A DNA stretch of 37,491 nt from an uncultured Phocaeicola sp. (GTDB lineage Bacteria; Bacteroidota; Bacteroidia; Bacteroidales; Bacteroidaceae), in contig CAUBDX010000030.1 of the NCBI GenBank assembly GCA_958434805.1, positions 1 to 37,491 of the forward strand, read 5' to 3'. The translations under genes were made by a program, and so were the position numbers. Shown here piece after piece: positions 18,652 through 27,693 of the stretch (positions are counted from its first letter, which is position 1; the number at the start of each line of letters is the position of its first letter). Below the pieces are notes generated by a model, which saw nothing but the letters and a program-made list of their open reading frames with translations, had not been told where the DNA came from and did not search any database.

Positions 18652-19479
18652 ATGGCTATGATGAAATATATATCTCCGGGTTCATGGTTTTCTTTGGAAC
18701 TCCCGGCAGGCTGGCATGAGTTTGAAGATGCCGAAGATAGTTTCCTTTTTTATAATCCTGAAAAATGGAGTGGGAATTTCCGCATTTCTGCCTATCGTGG
18801 GGAGAGCAATTCTTATGCTAAAGACTGTATTGCTGAAGAGTTGAAGCAAACAGATGGAGCAAAGCGTATACAGGTTGGAACATGGAGTTGTGCCTATATT
18901 GTAGAAAGCTTTCAGGAAAACGGGGCATGGTATACTTCCCATATTTGGATTACCGGTCATGAAAGCGTGTCAATAGAATGCTCTTTCACTGTAGCGAGAG
19001 GAGAAAGTATAAAGGTTGCGGAAGATGTGATTGCCTCGTTGAGAGTTCGCGGTGCTGAAGAAAAACCTTGGAAAGAGGTAATTCCGGTGCGGGTGCTTGA
19101 AATCAATATGATTAATGAATATTACGATTGGGCTGTTTCTTCTATAAAAAAACAGCTTACAAAAGACTTTACAGCTTCCGAAGCCGATGTAGCCAGTATT
19201 CAAAAAGTAATAGAAAGCGGACGTTACAATAAAAATCAGCGTCAGGCTTGGGAAAGTTTCGGCATTGCTTTCGGTTCGATTCTGGTTAATGAAATGGATG
19301 GAATGAATTGGGTAACGGTAATTGACGGAGCAAAGGAATTTCCGGCTTTACGATTTGCTGATACAAAAGTGATGGTCTATCCTACAGAATTAATCTGGAG
19401 TAAGATAAAAAAAGGCCTGCCTTGTAATCTGAAGGCTGAATATGCACAGATAAAGGCTGAAGTTGAGTCCGTTATTTAA
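18652..19479 (+). CDS. Uncharacterised Bacteroidota protein (DUF3805/DUF3806-like)
   Basis: A 275-residue protein without signal peptide. The first ~130 residues are beta-rich (SPGSWFSLELPAGWHEF, FLFYNPEKWSGNFRISAYRG); the last ~140 are helical (YYDWAVSSIKKQLTKDF, then NQRQAWESFGIAFGSILVNEM) and end in VYPTELIWSKIKKG. I associate this two-part layout with DUF3805 and DUF3806, from memory and not verified. A possible alternative start is the ATG at 18658. It is the fourth gene of the ridA operon, 9 bases before the ABC-F gene. Function unknown. Confidence 0.7.
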   Translation: MAMMKYISPGSWFSLELPAGWHEFEDAEDSFLFYNPEKWSGNFRISAYRGESNSYAKDCIAEELKQTDGAKRIQVGTWSCAYIVESFQENGAWYTSHIWITGHESVSIECSFTVARGESIKVAEDVIASLRVRGAEEKPWKEVIPVRVLEINMINEYYDWAVSSIKKQLTKDFTASEADVASIQKVIESGRYNKNQRQAWESFGIAFGSILVNEMDGMNWVTVIDGAKEFPALRFADTKVMVYPTELIWSKIKKGLPCNLKAEYAQIKAEVESVI

Positions 19480-19488
19480 ACCGTTGCT

Positions 19489-21354
19489 ATGGTATCTTAT
19501 TTACAAGTAGAAAACTTAACTAAATCATTTGGCGATCTGGTCCTTTTTGAGGATTTGTCGTTTGGCATTGCAGAGGGACAGCGCATCGGGCTGATAGCCA
19601 AAAATGGCTCAGGGAAAACCACCCTGTTGAATATCCTAGCTGGTAAGGAAGGGTATGATGACGGAAAGATAACGTTCAGACGTGATTTGCGCGTAGGATA
19701 CTTGGAACAAAGCCCTTCTTATCCGGGGAACCTTACTGTTCTTGAAGCCTGTTTTCATCATGGAAATGCTACCGTTCAGCTCATTAAGGAGTATGAGCGC
19801 TGCATGGAAACTCCGGGAAATCCGGGAATGGACGAACTGCTTTTGCGTATGGAGCATGAAAAGGCATGGGATTATGAGCGTAGGGCAAAGCAAATTCTTT
19901 CGCAGCTCAAGATACGTGACTTTGACCAGCCCATCAAACAGCTTTCAGGAGGGCAGTTGAAGCGGGTGGCCTTGGCGAATGTGCTGATTACCGAACCCGA
20001 CCTTCTGATTATGGATGAGCCGACAAACCATTTGGACCTTGAAATGACCGAATGGCTGGAGGAATATCTTAATAAAGGAAGTCTCAGCTTGCTGATGGTT
20101 ACTCATGACCGCTATTTCCTTGACCGTGTTTGCTCGGAAATCATTGAGATAGATAACCGGCAGATTTATTCGTATAAAGGGAATTATAGCTATTATTTAG
20201 AGAAGCGTCAAGAGCGTATGGAAGCCACCAATGCCGAAATTGCGCGCGCCAATAATCTGTACCGGACCGAGTTGGAATGGATGCGTCGTATGCCTCAGGC
20301 TCGCGGACATAAGGCCCGGTACCGTGAAGAAGCTTTTTATGAACTGGAAAAGGTGGCAAAACAGCGCACGTATGAGGCTAATGTGAAGCTTGACGTGAAG
20401 GCTTCGTATATAGGCTCTAAAATATTTGAGGCCGACCATTTATATAAGAGTTTCGGCGACTTAAAGATTTTAGATGATTTCTCCTATATCTTTTCGCGTT
20501 ATGAAAAAATGGGTATTGTGGGAAACAACGGTACCGGTAAATCTACTTTCATTAAAATATTAATGGGGCAGGAAAAGCCAGACAGTGGGGTGCTTGATAT
20601 CGGTGAAACCGTACGTTTTGGCTATTATTCACAAGATGGATTGCAGTTTGATGACCAGATGAAGGTGATTGATGTGGTTACGGATATAGCAGAAGTCATT
20701 GAACTTGGAAACGGGAAGCAGCTTACGGCTTCTCAGTTCTTGCAGCATTTCCTGTTTACTCCTGAAACCCAGCATAGTTATGTATATAAATTAAGTGGAG
20801 GTGAGCGCCGCCGTTTATATCTTTGTACGGTACTGATGCGTAATCCGAACTTTCTTGTTCTTGATGAGCCTACCAATGATTTGGATATCGTGACCTTACA
20901 GGTGCTTGAAGAATATCTGTGCAACTTTAAAGGTTGTGTTATCGTAGTAAGTCACGACCGTTACTTTATGGATAAGGTAGTAGACCATTTACTGGTCTTT
21001 AAAGGTCAGGGAGACATACGTGATTTTCCGGGAAATTATTCTGATTACCGTGATTGGAAATTAGCAAAAGCCACTCATGAGAAGGCTTTATTGAAGCCGA
21101 AAGAAGAAAAAACGCAGCGGGTCCGCTTGAACGAGAAGCGCCGGATGACCTTCAAGGAGCGCAAAGAATTTGAACAGTTAGAGCAGGATATAGCGTGTCT
21201 GGAAGAAGAAAAGAAACAAATTGAAGAGAGTTTGTGCAGCGGTGAGTTAAGTGTGGATGAACTGACTGAGAAATCAAAACGCCTTCCTCAGTTAGAGACC
21301 GAGCTGGATGAAAAGACCATGCGCTGGCTTGAATTGAGTGAGATAGAAGGATAA
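19489..21354 (+). CDS. ABC-F family ATPase (Uup-like)
   Basis: A 621-residue cytoplasmic protein with two ABC domains and no membrane part. Domain 1: Walker A AKNGSGKT (37-44), signature LSGGQLKRVAL, Walker B LLIMDEPTNHLDLEMTEW. Domain 2: Walker A GNNGTGKS near residue 345, signature LSGGERRRLYL, Walker B FLVLDEPTNDLDI. The linker is rich in Arg/Glu helices. The C-terminal ~80 residues form a charged coiled coil (EFEQLEQDIACLEEEKKQIEESL), as in Uup. ABC-F proteins act on the ribosome or on nucleic acid structures; a resistance role is not indicated. Last gene of the ridA operon, followed by a terminator. Confidence 0.93.
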   Translation: MVSYLQVENLTKSFGDLVLFEDLSFGIAEGQRIGLIAKNGSGKTTLLNILAGKEGYDDGKITFRRDLRVGYLEQSPSYPGNLTVLEACFHHGNATVQLIKEYERCMETPGNPGMDELLLRMEHEKAWDYERRAKQILSQLKIRDFDQPIKQLSGGQLKRVALANVLITEPDLLIMDEPTNHLDLEMTEWLEEYLNKGSLSLLMVTHDRYFLDRVCSEIIEIDNRQIYSYKGNYSYYLEKRQERMEATNAEIARANNLYRTELEWMRRMPQARGHKARYREEAFYELEKVAKQRTYEANVKLDVKASYIGSKIFEADHLYKSFGDLKILDDFSYIFSRYEKMGIVGNNGTGKSTFIKILMGQEKPDSGVLDIGETVRFGYYSQDGLQFDDQMKVIDVVTDIAEVIELGNGKQLTASQFLQHFLFTPETQHSYVYKLSGGERRRLYLCTVLMRNPNFLVLDEPTNDLDIVTLQVLEEYLCNFKGCVIVVSHDRYFMDKVVDHLLVFKGQGDIRDFPGNYSDYRDWKLAKATHEKALLKPKEEKTQRVRLNEKRRMTFKERKEFEQLEQDIACLEEEKKQIEESLCSGELSVDELTEKSKRLPQLETELDEKTMRWLELSEIEG

Positions 21355-21373
21355 AATGAAGCAATGAAAAAAC

Positions 21374-21425
21374 CAGCCCATCCGTCAGACCGGTGAAACA
21401 GACTGACAGATGGGCTGTTTTTCTT
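21374..21425 (+). terminator. Terminator after the ABC-F gene
   Basis: Stem CAGCCCATC (from 21374) pairs with GATGGGCTG (to 21417), extended by GTCAG/CTGAC, then TTTTTCTTTT. Confidence 0.85.
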
Positions 21426-21460
21426 TTATCCCGTTGTAAAGTAATACTTATTTCATGTAA

Positions 21461-22069
21461 TTAGTGCCCTTGGGCAAGAGAAGCATTAACCTCTTCTATG
21501 TAGTTTAAGATATCTTCCCGTCCGATTTTCTTTTCCGAAGATGAGATGAAATAAGGCGGCAGTTCTTCCCACTGTTCTTTCAGTTTATCTAAATAGACAT
21601 TGACATTTTGCTTGGTTTTTCCAATGCTTTGCTTATCCGCTTTTGTGAAGATAATGGCAAAGGGGACATTGTTTTCGCCCAGCCATTCGATAAATTCAAG
21701 ATCAATCTTTTGAGGAGAAAGCCGGCTGTCAACCAAGACGAAGAGACAAGTCATCTGTTCGCGCCCCAAAACATAGTATTCTATGATTTTCTGAATTTTC
21801 TCCATCATTTTTTTTCCGCGCTGCGCATAACCATATCCGGGCAGGTCAACGAGATACCATGCCTTATTGATTAAGAAATGGTTGATAAGCAATGTTTTTC
21901 CCGGAGTTGAGGAGGTCATGGCCAAGTTGGAGTGATTGGTCAGCATATTGATTAAACTGGATTTCCCTACGTTTGAGCGTCCGATGAAGGCATATTCAGG
22001 AAGGTGAGTGTCCGGACACATGTCGGCACGCGAGTTACTTACTACAAATTCAGCACTGGTTATTTCCAT
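21461..22069 (-). CDS. engB: Ribosome biogenesis GTPase EngB (YsxC/YihA)
   Basis: A 202-residue GTPase used in large-subunit assembly. I start at 22069 ([13 protein letters not shown]) rather than the in-frame ATG at 22129, because the extra 20 residues ([10 protein letters not shown]) do not look like the family and a -7 box (22100-22107) lies within that stretch. G1 [11 protein letters not shown]2 TSSTPGKT, G3 DLPGYGYA and G4 FTKADK are all present, with SSSEK as G5. Monocistronic as far as can be seen. Confidence 0.96.
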   Translation of the reverse strand: MEITSAEFVVSNSRADMCPDTHLPEYAFIGRSNVGKSSLINMLTNHSNLAMTSSTPGKTLLINHFLINKAWYLVDLPGYGYAQRGKKMMEKIQKIIEYYVLGREQMTCLFVLVDSRLSPQKIDLEFIEWLGENNVPFAIIFTKADKQSIGKTKQNVNVYLDKLKEQWEELPPYFISSSEKKIGREDILNYIEEVNASLAQGH

Positions 22070-22099
22070 ATGATTGTTCTTTTTCTGAGTATATAATTG

Positions 22100-22107
22100 C
22101 AAATTTA
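22100..22107 (-). promoter_or_regulatory. -7 box for engB
   Basis: The minus strand reads TAAATTTG, 31 bases before the chosen start. It supports the shorter EngB. Confidence 0.5.
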
Positions 22108-22216
22108 CAAAAAGCTTTGGGATAATCAAGAACTTCCTTTTAGCAAGTTCGCCTCTGTATTTAAACCGTGTGTACCTTTGTCCGCACCTTGGTATTGGGG
22201 GGATGCTTCGTCTGAG

Positions 22217-23053
22217 CTATGGGTGTACATCCTGATTGTTGCGGTAACCATCGAAGAACTTCTTGAAAAACATCCATTGGTAATCAATCGAGTTATTCCA
22301 ATACTTTCCGTCGTGTACTCCCGGACGGATGATGAAGTCATGCGGAATGCCTTTTTCATTCAGCGCCTTATGCAGCTGTTCGTTTACTTCGAGAAAGAAA
22401 TCTTTTGAACCGCAATCTATGATTAAAGCCAAATCACCCGGATTGATTTTGTCAAGTTGAGTCATGACCGTATGGTTGTCCCAGCGGGTTTGGTTTTCCT
22501 TTTCCTCACCAAGTTGTTTTTTCATTTCCCAGTTATTGGGGAAGGGGCGTATATCCACACCTCCGCTGGTACTTCCTCCTGCGCCAAATACATCCTTATG
22601 GCGGATAGATAGCCACATGCCTCCATGTCCTCCCATGCTTAAGCCGGTAATGGCTCTTCCTTTCCGGTCGGCAATGGTAGCATAATGTGAGTCAATATAC
22701 TGAATCAACTCCTTGGAAACAAATGTCTCAAACTGGCTGTCGGGATGCAGCGGACTGTCCCAGTACCAACTGTTTTCTCCATCTGGACATACCACGATGA
22801 CTCCATCCCGGTCTGCCATTTGAGGGAGTTCAGGTTTGATGTTTATCCAGGTACTTTCATATCCTCCGTAGCCGTGAAGCAGATAGAGGGTAGGGCAAGG
22901 TTGGGTCTCCGAACACTGGTCGGGAACAATGACAACTGTTTTGATGTTTCTTTTCATCTGAGGGCTTTCAATGCTTAACGTATCTATACGCGCTGCATGA
23001 ATAGAAAAGTTAAGCAGCAAACCAAGGCAAATGAGAGCATGTTTTCGTATCAT
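22217..23053 (-). CDS. Secreted alpha/beta-hydrolase esterase
   Basis: A 278-residue esterase of the esterase D/S-formylglutathione-hydrolase-like family. A signal peptide (MIRKHALICLGLLLNFSIHA) sends it out of the cytoplasm. The oxyanion region LYLLHGYGG is at 57-64, the nucleophile elbow GLSMGGHGG places Ser139, the acid is probably in LALIIDCGSKD, and GVHDGKYW supplies the catalytic His. Secreted relatives in gut Bacteroidota remove acetyl or feruloyl groups from polysaccharides, but there is no polysaccharide locus next to it, so the substrate is open. Confidence 0.9.
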   Translation of the reverse strand: MIRKHALICLGLLLNFSIHAARIDTLSIESPQMKRNIKTVVIVPDQCSETQPCPTLYLLHGYGGYESTWINIKPELPQMADRDGVIVVCPDGENSWYWDSPLHPDSQFETFVSKELIQYIDSHYATIADRKGRAITGLSMGGHGGMWLSIRHKDVFGAGGSTSGGVDIRPFPNNWEMKKQLGEEKENQTRWDNHTVMTQLDKINPGDLALIIDCGSKDFFLEVNEQLHKALNEKGIPHDFIIRPGVHDGKYWNNSIDYQWMFFKKFFDGYRNNQDVHP

Positions 23054-23099
23054 GATAAAGAGTTTAAGGGTTTAAACAAGCTACAAGCATGTTTTTAAT

Positions 23100-23141
23100 T
23101 CGTTATAAAAAAATAAGATTCACTGCAAAAGTAGTGAATCT
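23100..23141 (-). terminator. Minus-strand terminator downstream of a small ORF
   Basis: A 9-bp perfect stem, AGATTCACT (23116-23124) with AGTGAATCT (23133-23141), loop of 8, is followed on the minus strand by TATTTTTTT. Its loop also reads TACTTTTG on the minus strand, a -7-like box that could serve the esterase gene. Confidence 0.7.
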
Positions 23142-23202
23142 CTTGAGATAAAAGAAAATAATCAGGGTGAAAAGTAAGCCTGTATAAGGCATTTGCTTTA
23201 CT

Positions 23203-23289
23203 TTATTTTGTCATATATCCCCATATTTGGAGCTGGTTTTCACCCATGTGCATTAACCCTTTTTTAAGGATGCTTTTAATTGTTTTCAT
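23203..23289 (-). CDS. Possible 28-residue small protein
   Basis: The minus strand encodes MKTIKSILKKGLMHMGENQL followed by QIWGYMTK, then a stop. A perfect -7 box (TACTTTTG at 23323-23330, minus strand) lies 34 bases before the ATG and a clear terminator follows at 23141-23116, making a self-contained unit of about 210 bases. The peptide is basic at its N-terminus. I do not recognise it. It could equally be a small RNA that happens to carry an ORF. The rest of the 23054-23471 gap shows nothing else. Confidence 0.35.
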   Translation of the reverse strand: MKTIKSILKKGLMHMGENQLQIWGYMTK

Positions 23290-23322
23290 CGTCTAATTGT
23301 TTTGTTTTTATGTTTTACAACA

Positions 23323-23330
23323 CAAAAGTA
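23323..23330 (-). promoter_or_regulatory. -7 box of the small transcript
   Basis: Minus strand TACTTTTG, an exact TAnnTTTG match, not needed by any larger gene. Confidence 0.5.
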
Positions 23331-23471
23331 GAACACAATTAAATACGTTGTTCAGTTCATGGGGAGAAAAGATAAAATTAGGTCGAATACTTGATTTAGG
23401 TCAATAGGTGTAAAACGATTCGTTGTAATCATATAAACACGAGCTTGTTTTAATCCGGATGTAAAGGCGTT

Positions 23472-24332
23472 TTAGTTAAGATGTTTCGGCGTTTTGGCTT
23501 CATTGCGACCTACAATTCGGATGCTGATTTCATAAAGCACCAGCATGGGCAAGCTTGTCAGGAGCAGAGTAATCGCATCCGAAGTGGGAGTAATAATCGC
23601 TGCAATGATTAAGGTAATTATGATGGCATGGCGGCGGTATTTTTTCATGAATGAAGCCGTGAGCAATCCGGTTTTGGCAAGTACCCAAGCCAGGATTGGA
23701 ATTTCAAAAGTAATTCCCGACAGTATGCTCAGTGTACAGAGCGTTTCGGTATACGACTGAATGGTAATGGTATTAGCCACTTCTGGACTGACTTGATAGA
23801 GCGCAAGAAAGCGCAGGGCAAACGGGAAGACAATGAAATAGCAAAATAACACTCCCATGATAAACAGGGTATATCCCCAAAGAATGGCACGAAGTGAATA
23901 TGTGCGCTCTTTTGTATATAATGCAGGCGAGATGAAATGAAAAAGCTGATAAATAAGGTAAGGGGATGACAGGATAATCCCGGCATAAAGCGATAGGTTC
24001 ATGTGCATTAAGAACTGTCCGGACAACTGGGTATTTATCAGATGAATCTGAAATTCATCGGCTCCCATCCCGGAGATATGCAGTGCTTGGCTGATGCTTT
24101 CAAAGAGGCGGTACGTCCAGAACCGGTTGTTCTGTGGAGCAAGAATGATATCAAACAGCTGTTCCTTAAAGCAAAATGCGCCTATGGTGAAGAGAATCAC
24201 CGCACAAATCATACGTAAAAAGGTTTTACGCAGTTCCTCCAAGTGGTTCCAGAAATTCAGATTTTTTTCGCCTGCCTGTTCCACGGTATATTCGTTATTC
24301 TTTCTTGTTTGCAGAATGGTCAGTAGGTTCAT
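23472..24332 (-). CDS. tatC: Twin-arginine translocase subunit TatC
   Basis: A 286-residue polytopic inner-membrane protein, the receptor that binds twin-arginine signal peptides. The family start FWNHLEELRKTFLRMI is followed by six hydrophobic segments, with SSPYLIYQLFHFISPALYTKER in the middle and the C-terminal TPTSDAITLLLTSLPMLVLYEISI. I choose the ATG at 24332; an in-frame TTG at 24347 is possible. It overlaps the 3' end of tatA by 38 bases, so the two are coupled. There is no tatB, as is usual outside proteobacteria. Confidence 0.96.
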   Translation of the reverse strand: MNLLTILQTRKNNEYTVEQAGEKNLNFWNHLEELRKTFLRMICAVILFTIGAFCFKEQLFDIILAPQNNRFWTYRLFESISQALHISGMGADEFQIHLINTQLSGQFLMHMNLSLYAGIILSSPYLIYQLFHFISPALYTKERTYSLRAILWGYTLFIMGVLFCYFIVFPFALRFLALYQVSPEVANTITIQSYTETLCTLSILSGITFEIPILAWVLAKTGLLTASFMKKYRRHAIIITLIIAAIITPTSDAITLLLTSLPMLVLYEISIRIVGRNEAKTPKHLN

Positions 24333-24504
24333 CGGCTTTCTTCTCAAAGCCGTTCATTTCATCTTTGAAGCCTTTTACGCCTTTCCCTAAGCTTCTCATG
24401 AGTTCAGGAATTCTGGCAGCGCCGAATAACAATAAGAAGATAAAGGCTATGAGTAGCAACTCTTGTGTACCCAGGCCAAAGAAAAGCAAGGTTGTCATTA
24501 ACAT
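24295..24504 (-). CDS. tatA: Twin-arginine translocase subunit TatA
   Basis: A 69-residue single-span membrane protein that forms the Tat channel. The N-terminal helix (LGTQELLLIAFIFLLLFGAA) is followed by the FGAARIPELMRSLGKGVKGF hinge and amphipathic helix, then a charged tail. Order tatA-tatC with overlap. The -7 box at 24530-24537 (minus strand TACTTTTG) lies just upstream. Confidence 0.95.
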   Translation of the reverse strand: MLMTTLLFFGLGTQELLLIAFIFLLLFGAARIPELMRSLGKGVKGFKDEMNGFEKKADEPTDHSANKKE

Positions 24505-24529
24505 AAGCTGGTGTGTTTTGTTATAGTTG

Positions 24530-24537
24530 CAAAAGTA
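24530..24537 (-). promoter_or_regulatory. -7 box for tatA-tatC
   Basis: Minus strand TACTTTTG, 26 bases before the tatA start. Confidence 0.55.
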
Positions 24538-24687
24538 TGTAATGTTTTTTATTTATGCAACTCCTTGCAGCTTACGAGCCTGAATAAATAAAAACATGGG
24601 CATGAAGATTCCATCGGCATGATAGGCGGGGAAAGTTACGGAAGTTTTTTCATGAGCTTCTGATTAGGTTGTCTGTCCGGTTTATCT

Positions 24688-24695
24688 TATCTTTG
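24688..24695 (+). promoter_or_regulatory. -7 box for the alcohol dehydrogenase gene
   Basis: TATCTTTG, 27 bases before the chosen ATG at 24723. It falls inside the longer reading frame, so it also supports the shorter start. Confidence 0.55.
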
Positions 24696-24722
24696 TGTGT
24701 CGAAGTAATAAAAAGAAATACG

Positions 24723-25763
24723 ATGTTAGCATATACATACACTCGTTGCGGGGAGTTTGAACTATTGGATAAACCCTTGCCCCATTTACAAGATCCGCGT
24801 GACGCGTTGGTACGCGTTACCTTGGGAAGTATTTGTACCAGTGATTTACACATCAAGCACGGAAGTGTACCGCGTGCTGTACCCGGCATTACTGTAGGGC
24901 ATGAAATGGTGGGAGTAGTAGAGCAGGTAGGCAGTCAGGTCACCTCTGTCCGTCCGGGCGACCGGGTGGCAGTAAATGTAGAAACCTTTTGCGGAACCTG
25001 TTTTTTCTGCCGGCATGGCTATGTAAATAACTGCGAAGACCCGGATGGAGGCTGGGCTTTGGGATGCCGCATTGACGGCGGACAGGCAGAGTATGTGCGT
25101 GTGCCTCATGCCGATCAAGGCTTAAGCCGGATTCCCGATGGAGTGACCGACGAACAAGCTCTTTTCGTAGGCGACATTTTGGCTACCGGATTTTGGGCGG
25201 CACGTATTTCTGAAATCAAGGAAGAAGATACCGTCTTGATCATTGGAGCCGGACCTACCGGAATTTGTACGTTGCTCTGCACGATGTTAAAGCATCCCCG
25301 TCGCATTATTGTGTGCGAAAAATCGGAAGAACGGATTCGGTTTATCCGTAAGCATTATCCGGATATCTTGGTAACCTCACCGGAGGAGTGTAAGGAGTTT
25401 GTACGGAAAAACAGCCTTCATGGTGGGGCAGATGTGGTGCTTGAAGTGGCAGGTGGAACCGATACCTTCCGTCTGGCGTGGGAGTGTGCCCGTCCGAATG
25501 CGATTGTAACCGTTGTTGCTTTGTACGACCAGCCCCAACAGCTTCCGCTTCCGGATATGTACGGAAAAAATCTTATATTTAAAACCGGAGGAGTAGACGG
25601 GTGCGATTGCGATGAAATTCTTCGTCTGATAGCAGAGGGGAAGATTGACACCACTCCGCTGATTACACATAAATTCCCGTTGAATGAGATAGAAAAGGCT
25701 TATCATCTCTTTGAAAACCGTTTGGACGGAGTCATTAAAGTGGCGATAACCGGTCGGGATTAA
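24723..25763 (+). CDS. Zinc-dependent medium-chain alcohol dehydrogenase
   Basis: A 346-residue MDR enzyme oxidising an alcohol with NAD(P). The start at 24723 (MLAYTYTRCGEF) is chosen over an in-frame ATG at 24669 because the promoter box lies between them. Catalytic zinc ligands are C38 (ICTSDLH), H60 and E61 (GHEMVG); the structural zinc site has C90, C93, C96 and C104 (CGTCFFCRHGYVNNC). The Rossmann loop is VLIIGAGPTG. It most resembles sorbitol/threonine-type dehydrogenases; the substrate is not certain. Monocistronic, with a terminator at 25769-25800. Confidence 0.92.
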   Translation: MLAYTYTRCGEFELLDKPLPHLQDPRDALVRVTLGSICTSDLHIKHGSVPRAVPGITVGHEMVGVVEQVGSQVTSVRPGDRVAVNVETFCGTCFFCRHGYVNNCEDPDGGWALGCRIDGGQAEYVRVPHADQGLSRIPDGVTDEQALFVGDILATGFWAARISEIKEEDTVLIIGAGPTGICTLLCTMLKHPRRIIVCEKSEERIRFIRKHYPDILVTSPEECKEFVRKNSLHGGADVVLEVAGGTDTFRLAWECARPNAIVTVVALYDQPQQLPLPDMYGKNLIFKTGGVDGCDCDEILRLIAEGKIDTTPLITHKFPLNEIEKAYHLFENRLDGVIKVAITGRD

Positions 25764-25768
25764 AAAGA

Positions 25769-25800
25769 AAACAGCCGGGAATGAGTCTCGGCTGTTTCTT
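25769..25800. terminator. Bidirectional terminator
   Basis: Stem AACAGCCG (25770-25777) pairs with CGGCTGTT (25789-25796), extended by GGA/TCT with one wobble. T-rich on the right and A-rich on the left, between convergent genes. Confidence 0.8.
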
Positions 25801-25817
25801 TTCTTGCAATTGCGATC

Positions 25818-26459
25818 TTATTTTTTGTCGTTTTCAAAAAACTTTTTCCGGTAATAACTCTGAGCCGTATAAAGTGCTGCTGCCGGATTGTTTCCGGTAA
25901 CCCGGTCTTTGGTAACCAAGGTGGTGACATACGCATCCGAGTATTTGTAGAAAAGACTGTCGTGTCCCACGCATAAGCCGATAACCACATTCAGGTCGGT
26001 TTTCGCTTCATTGAGCAAGCGGGCCTGAAGGATGGGATTGCACATGGCTGCACCGATGTTCTCACATTCGGCAGGAATTCCTACCGATGATTTAGCCTGT
26101 CCTGCCACTTTACATATTACGGAATAGGCTTCAAAGCCATTCGCCTGAAGGATACGGGCAAAGATGCGTGCTTCGTTTATCAGCCCGATGCAGTTGGCTA
26201 TGCCAATGCGGTGAGCATTGATTTTCCGGGCAAATTCCATGATTTCCTGTACACGGGTCCAGCGGCAGTACCCTTCATATTCCACTTCAGCACTGGCAAT
26301 CATAATCTGCCGGTTGTTTCCTTCATCATACCGTTCCGCTGCCCAGATTCGGTCTTCATCTTTCAAATGTGTGGTCGGGCAAAACTCCGGATAGGTGCGG
26401 TCTTTATATTTGCAGTTCTGTGTTCCGCAATCTACGCATGAATGTATTTCTTTTTCCAT
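25818..26459 (-). CDS. DUF1847 metal-binding protein
   Basis: A 213-residue cytoplasmic protein that I place in DUF1847. The N-terminal SCVDCGTQNCKYKD cluster of Cys suggests a metal or Fe-S site. Further conserved-looking Cys/His residues are in ANCIGLINEA, SVICKVAG, AMCNPILQA and GLCVGHDSLFYKYS. Function unknown. It lies 29 bases after the threonine aldolase gene on the same strand, so the two are probably one transcript; a joint role in amino acid metabolism is only a guess. Confidence 0.85.
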   Translation of the reverse strand: MEKEIHSCVDCGTQNCKYKDRTYPEFCPTTHLKDEDRIWAAERYDEGNNRQIMIASAEVEYEGYCRWTRVQEIMEFARKINAHRIGIANCIGLINEARIFARILQANGFEAYSVICKVAGQAKSSVGIPAECENIGAAMCNPILQARLLNEAKTDLNVVIGLCVGHDSLFYKYSDAYVTTLVTKDRVTGNNPAAALYTAQSYYRKKFFENDKK

Positions 26460-26488
26460 AATTGGTATTCTTTTTTAATCAAATCCGG

Positions 26489-27514
26489 TTAGAGCAGGTG
26501 AATAAAAGTATCTACGTCTTCCTCACGTGTAGCCCAGCTGGTTACAAAACGAACCACTGTTTCCTTCTCGCCGCGTGGTCCCCACAGTTCGAAGGTGGCA
26601 TGCTGTAAAAGCCGGTCGATGGTTTCATTGGGAAGACAGACAAACTGCTGGTTGGTAGGAGAGTCAAGCTGCAGTTTATATCCTTTACTTTTGAAAGCCT
26701 CCTTCAGTTTTAAGGCAAGGCGTACGGCATGTTTTCCCATGCGCTCATACAGATTGTCAGTAAACAGGGTCTCAAACTGGATTCCCAATAAACGTCCTTT
26801 GGCAAGCAAAGCTCCGTGCTGTTTGATTAAAGGGAAAAAATGCGGAAGCCGGTTCGGATTGGGGGCAACCACCGCTTCTCCAAACAATGCGCCTACCTTG
26901 GTCCCTCCGATATAAAATACATCGCAGAGGCGGGCAATGTCAGTAAGTGTAACATCTGTATTTTCCGCAGCCAGGCCGTATCCCAGCCGGGCTCCATCCA
27001 TATAGAGTGGAATGTTTGCCCGACGGCATACAGCACTCAGTTTTTCCAATTCTTCGAGGCGGTACAGCGTCCCCAGTTCGGTGGGGTGAGAGATATATAC
27101 CATTCCCGGAGCCACCATGTGTTCATACGTTTCATCCCGGTAAAAATCATGGATATATTTTCCTACCTCTTCCGCATTCAGTTTCCCGTCATGCTGAGGC
27201 AAGGTAAGCACTTTATGTCCGGTTGCTTCGATAGCCCCTGATTCGTGTACATTGATGTGTGCCGTTTCGGCAGCAATTACTCCTTCGTGCTGTCTGAGCA
27301 GTCCGTCGATAACCGTGGCGTTGGTTTGTGTTCCTCCCACCAGAAAATGTACACCTGCGTCGGGCACTCCGCAAGCTTGGCGTATCCGTTCTTTGGCATG
27401 CAGTGTATAGGGGTCGCTGCCGTAGCCTGTGGTTTGTTCCAAATTGGTTTCCAAGAGACGGCGCATCACTTCCGGATGTGCTCCTTCCATGTAGTCTGTA
27501 TCAAAATGCATCAT
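26489..27514 (-). CDS. Low-specificity threonine aldolase-like PLP enzyme
   Basis: A 341-residue fold-type I PLP enzyme of the beta-eliminating lyase/threonine aldolase group, which splits L-threonine to glycine and acetaldehyde. The PLP lysine is K206 in FYIGGTKVGALFGE, the ring-stacking His is H85 or nearby (AETAHINVHESGA), D173 in YMDGARLGYG holds the pyridine nitrogen, and the SHPTELGTLY loop binds substrate. The second Met (27511) is an equally possible start. A -7 box is at 27538-27545. Confidence 0.92.
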   Translation of the reverse strand: MMHFDTDYMEGAHPEVMRRLLETNLEQTTGYGSDPYTLHAKERIRQACGVPDAGVHFLVGGTQTNATVIDGLLRQHEGVIAAETAHINVHESGAIEATGHKVLTLPQHDGKLNAEEVGKYIHDFYRDETYEHMVAPGMVYISHPTELGTLYRLEELEKLSAVCRRANIPLYMDGARLGYGLAAENTDVTLTDIARLCDVFYIGGTKVGALFGEAVVAPNPNRLPHFFPLIKQHGALLAKGRLLGIQFETLFTDNLYERMGKHAVRLALKLKEAFKSKGYKLQLDSPTNQQFVCLPNETIDRLLQHATFELWGPRGEKETVVRFVTSWATREEDVDTFIHLL

Positions 27515-27537
27515 AGTCTTCGTTTTTTAATCTTCTG

Positions 27538-27545
27538 CAAAAGTA
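27538..27545 (-). promoter_or_regulatory. -7 box for the aldolase gene
   Basis: Minus strand TACTTTTG, 24 bases before the start. Confidence 0.55.
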
Positions 27546-27639
27546 GAAAAGAAAGCTGAGAAAGCCTCTTTTCAGGTTGGGAAAGTTGGTGAGAAAGAAA
27601 CGAATCTGTTTTTTATATTAATGGAGATTGCTCACGCAG

Positions 27640-27671
27640 TTTGCGCTGTGGTTTTTTTATTTGTACTTTTG
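27640..27671 (+). promoter_or_regulatory. Promoter for the 188-residue protein and SpoU gene
   Basis: TTTG (27640-27643), 20 bases, then TACTTTTG (27664-27671): both Bacteroidota boxes at good spacing, 23 bases before the ATG. Confidence 0.65.
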
Positions 27672-27693
27672 TGCACAGGAAAAATGAAGAAAT

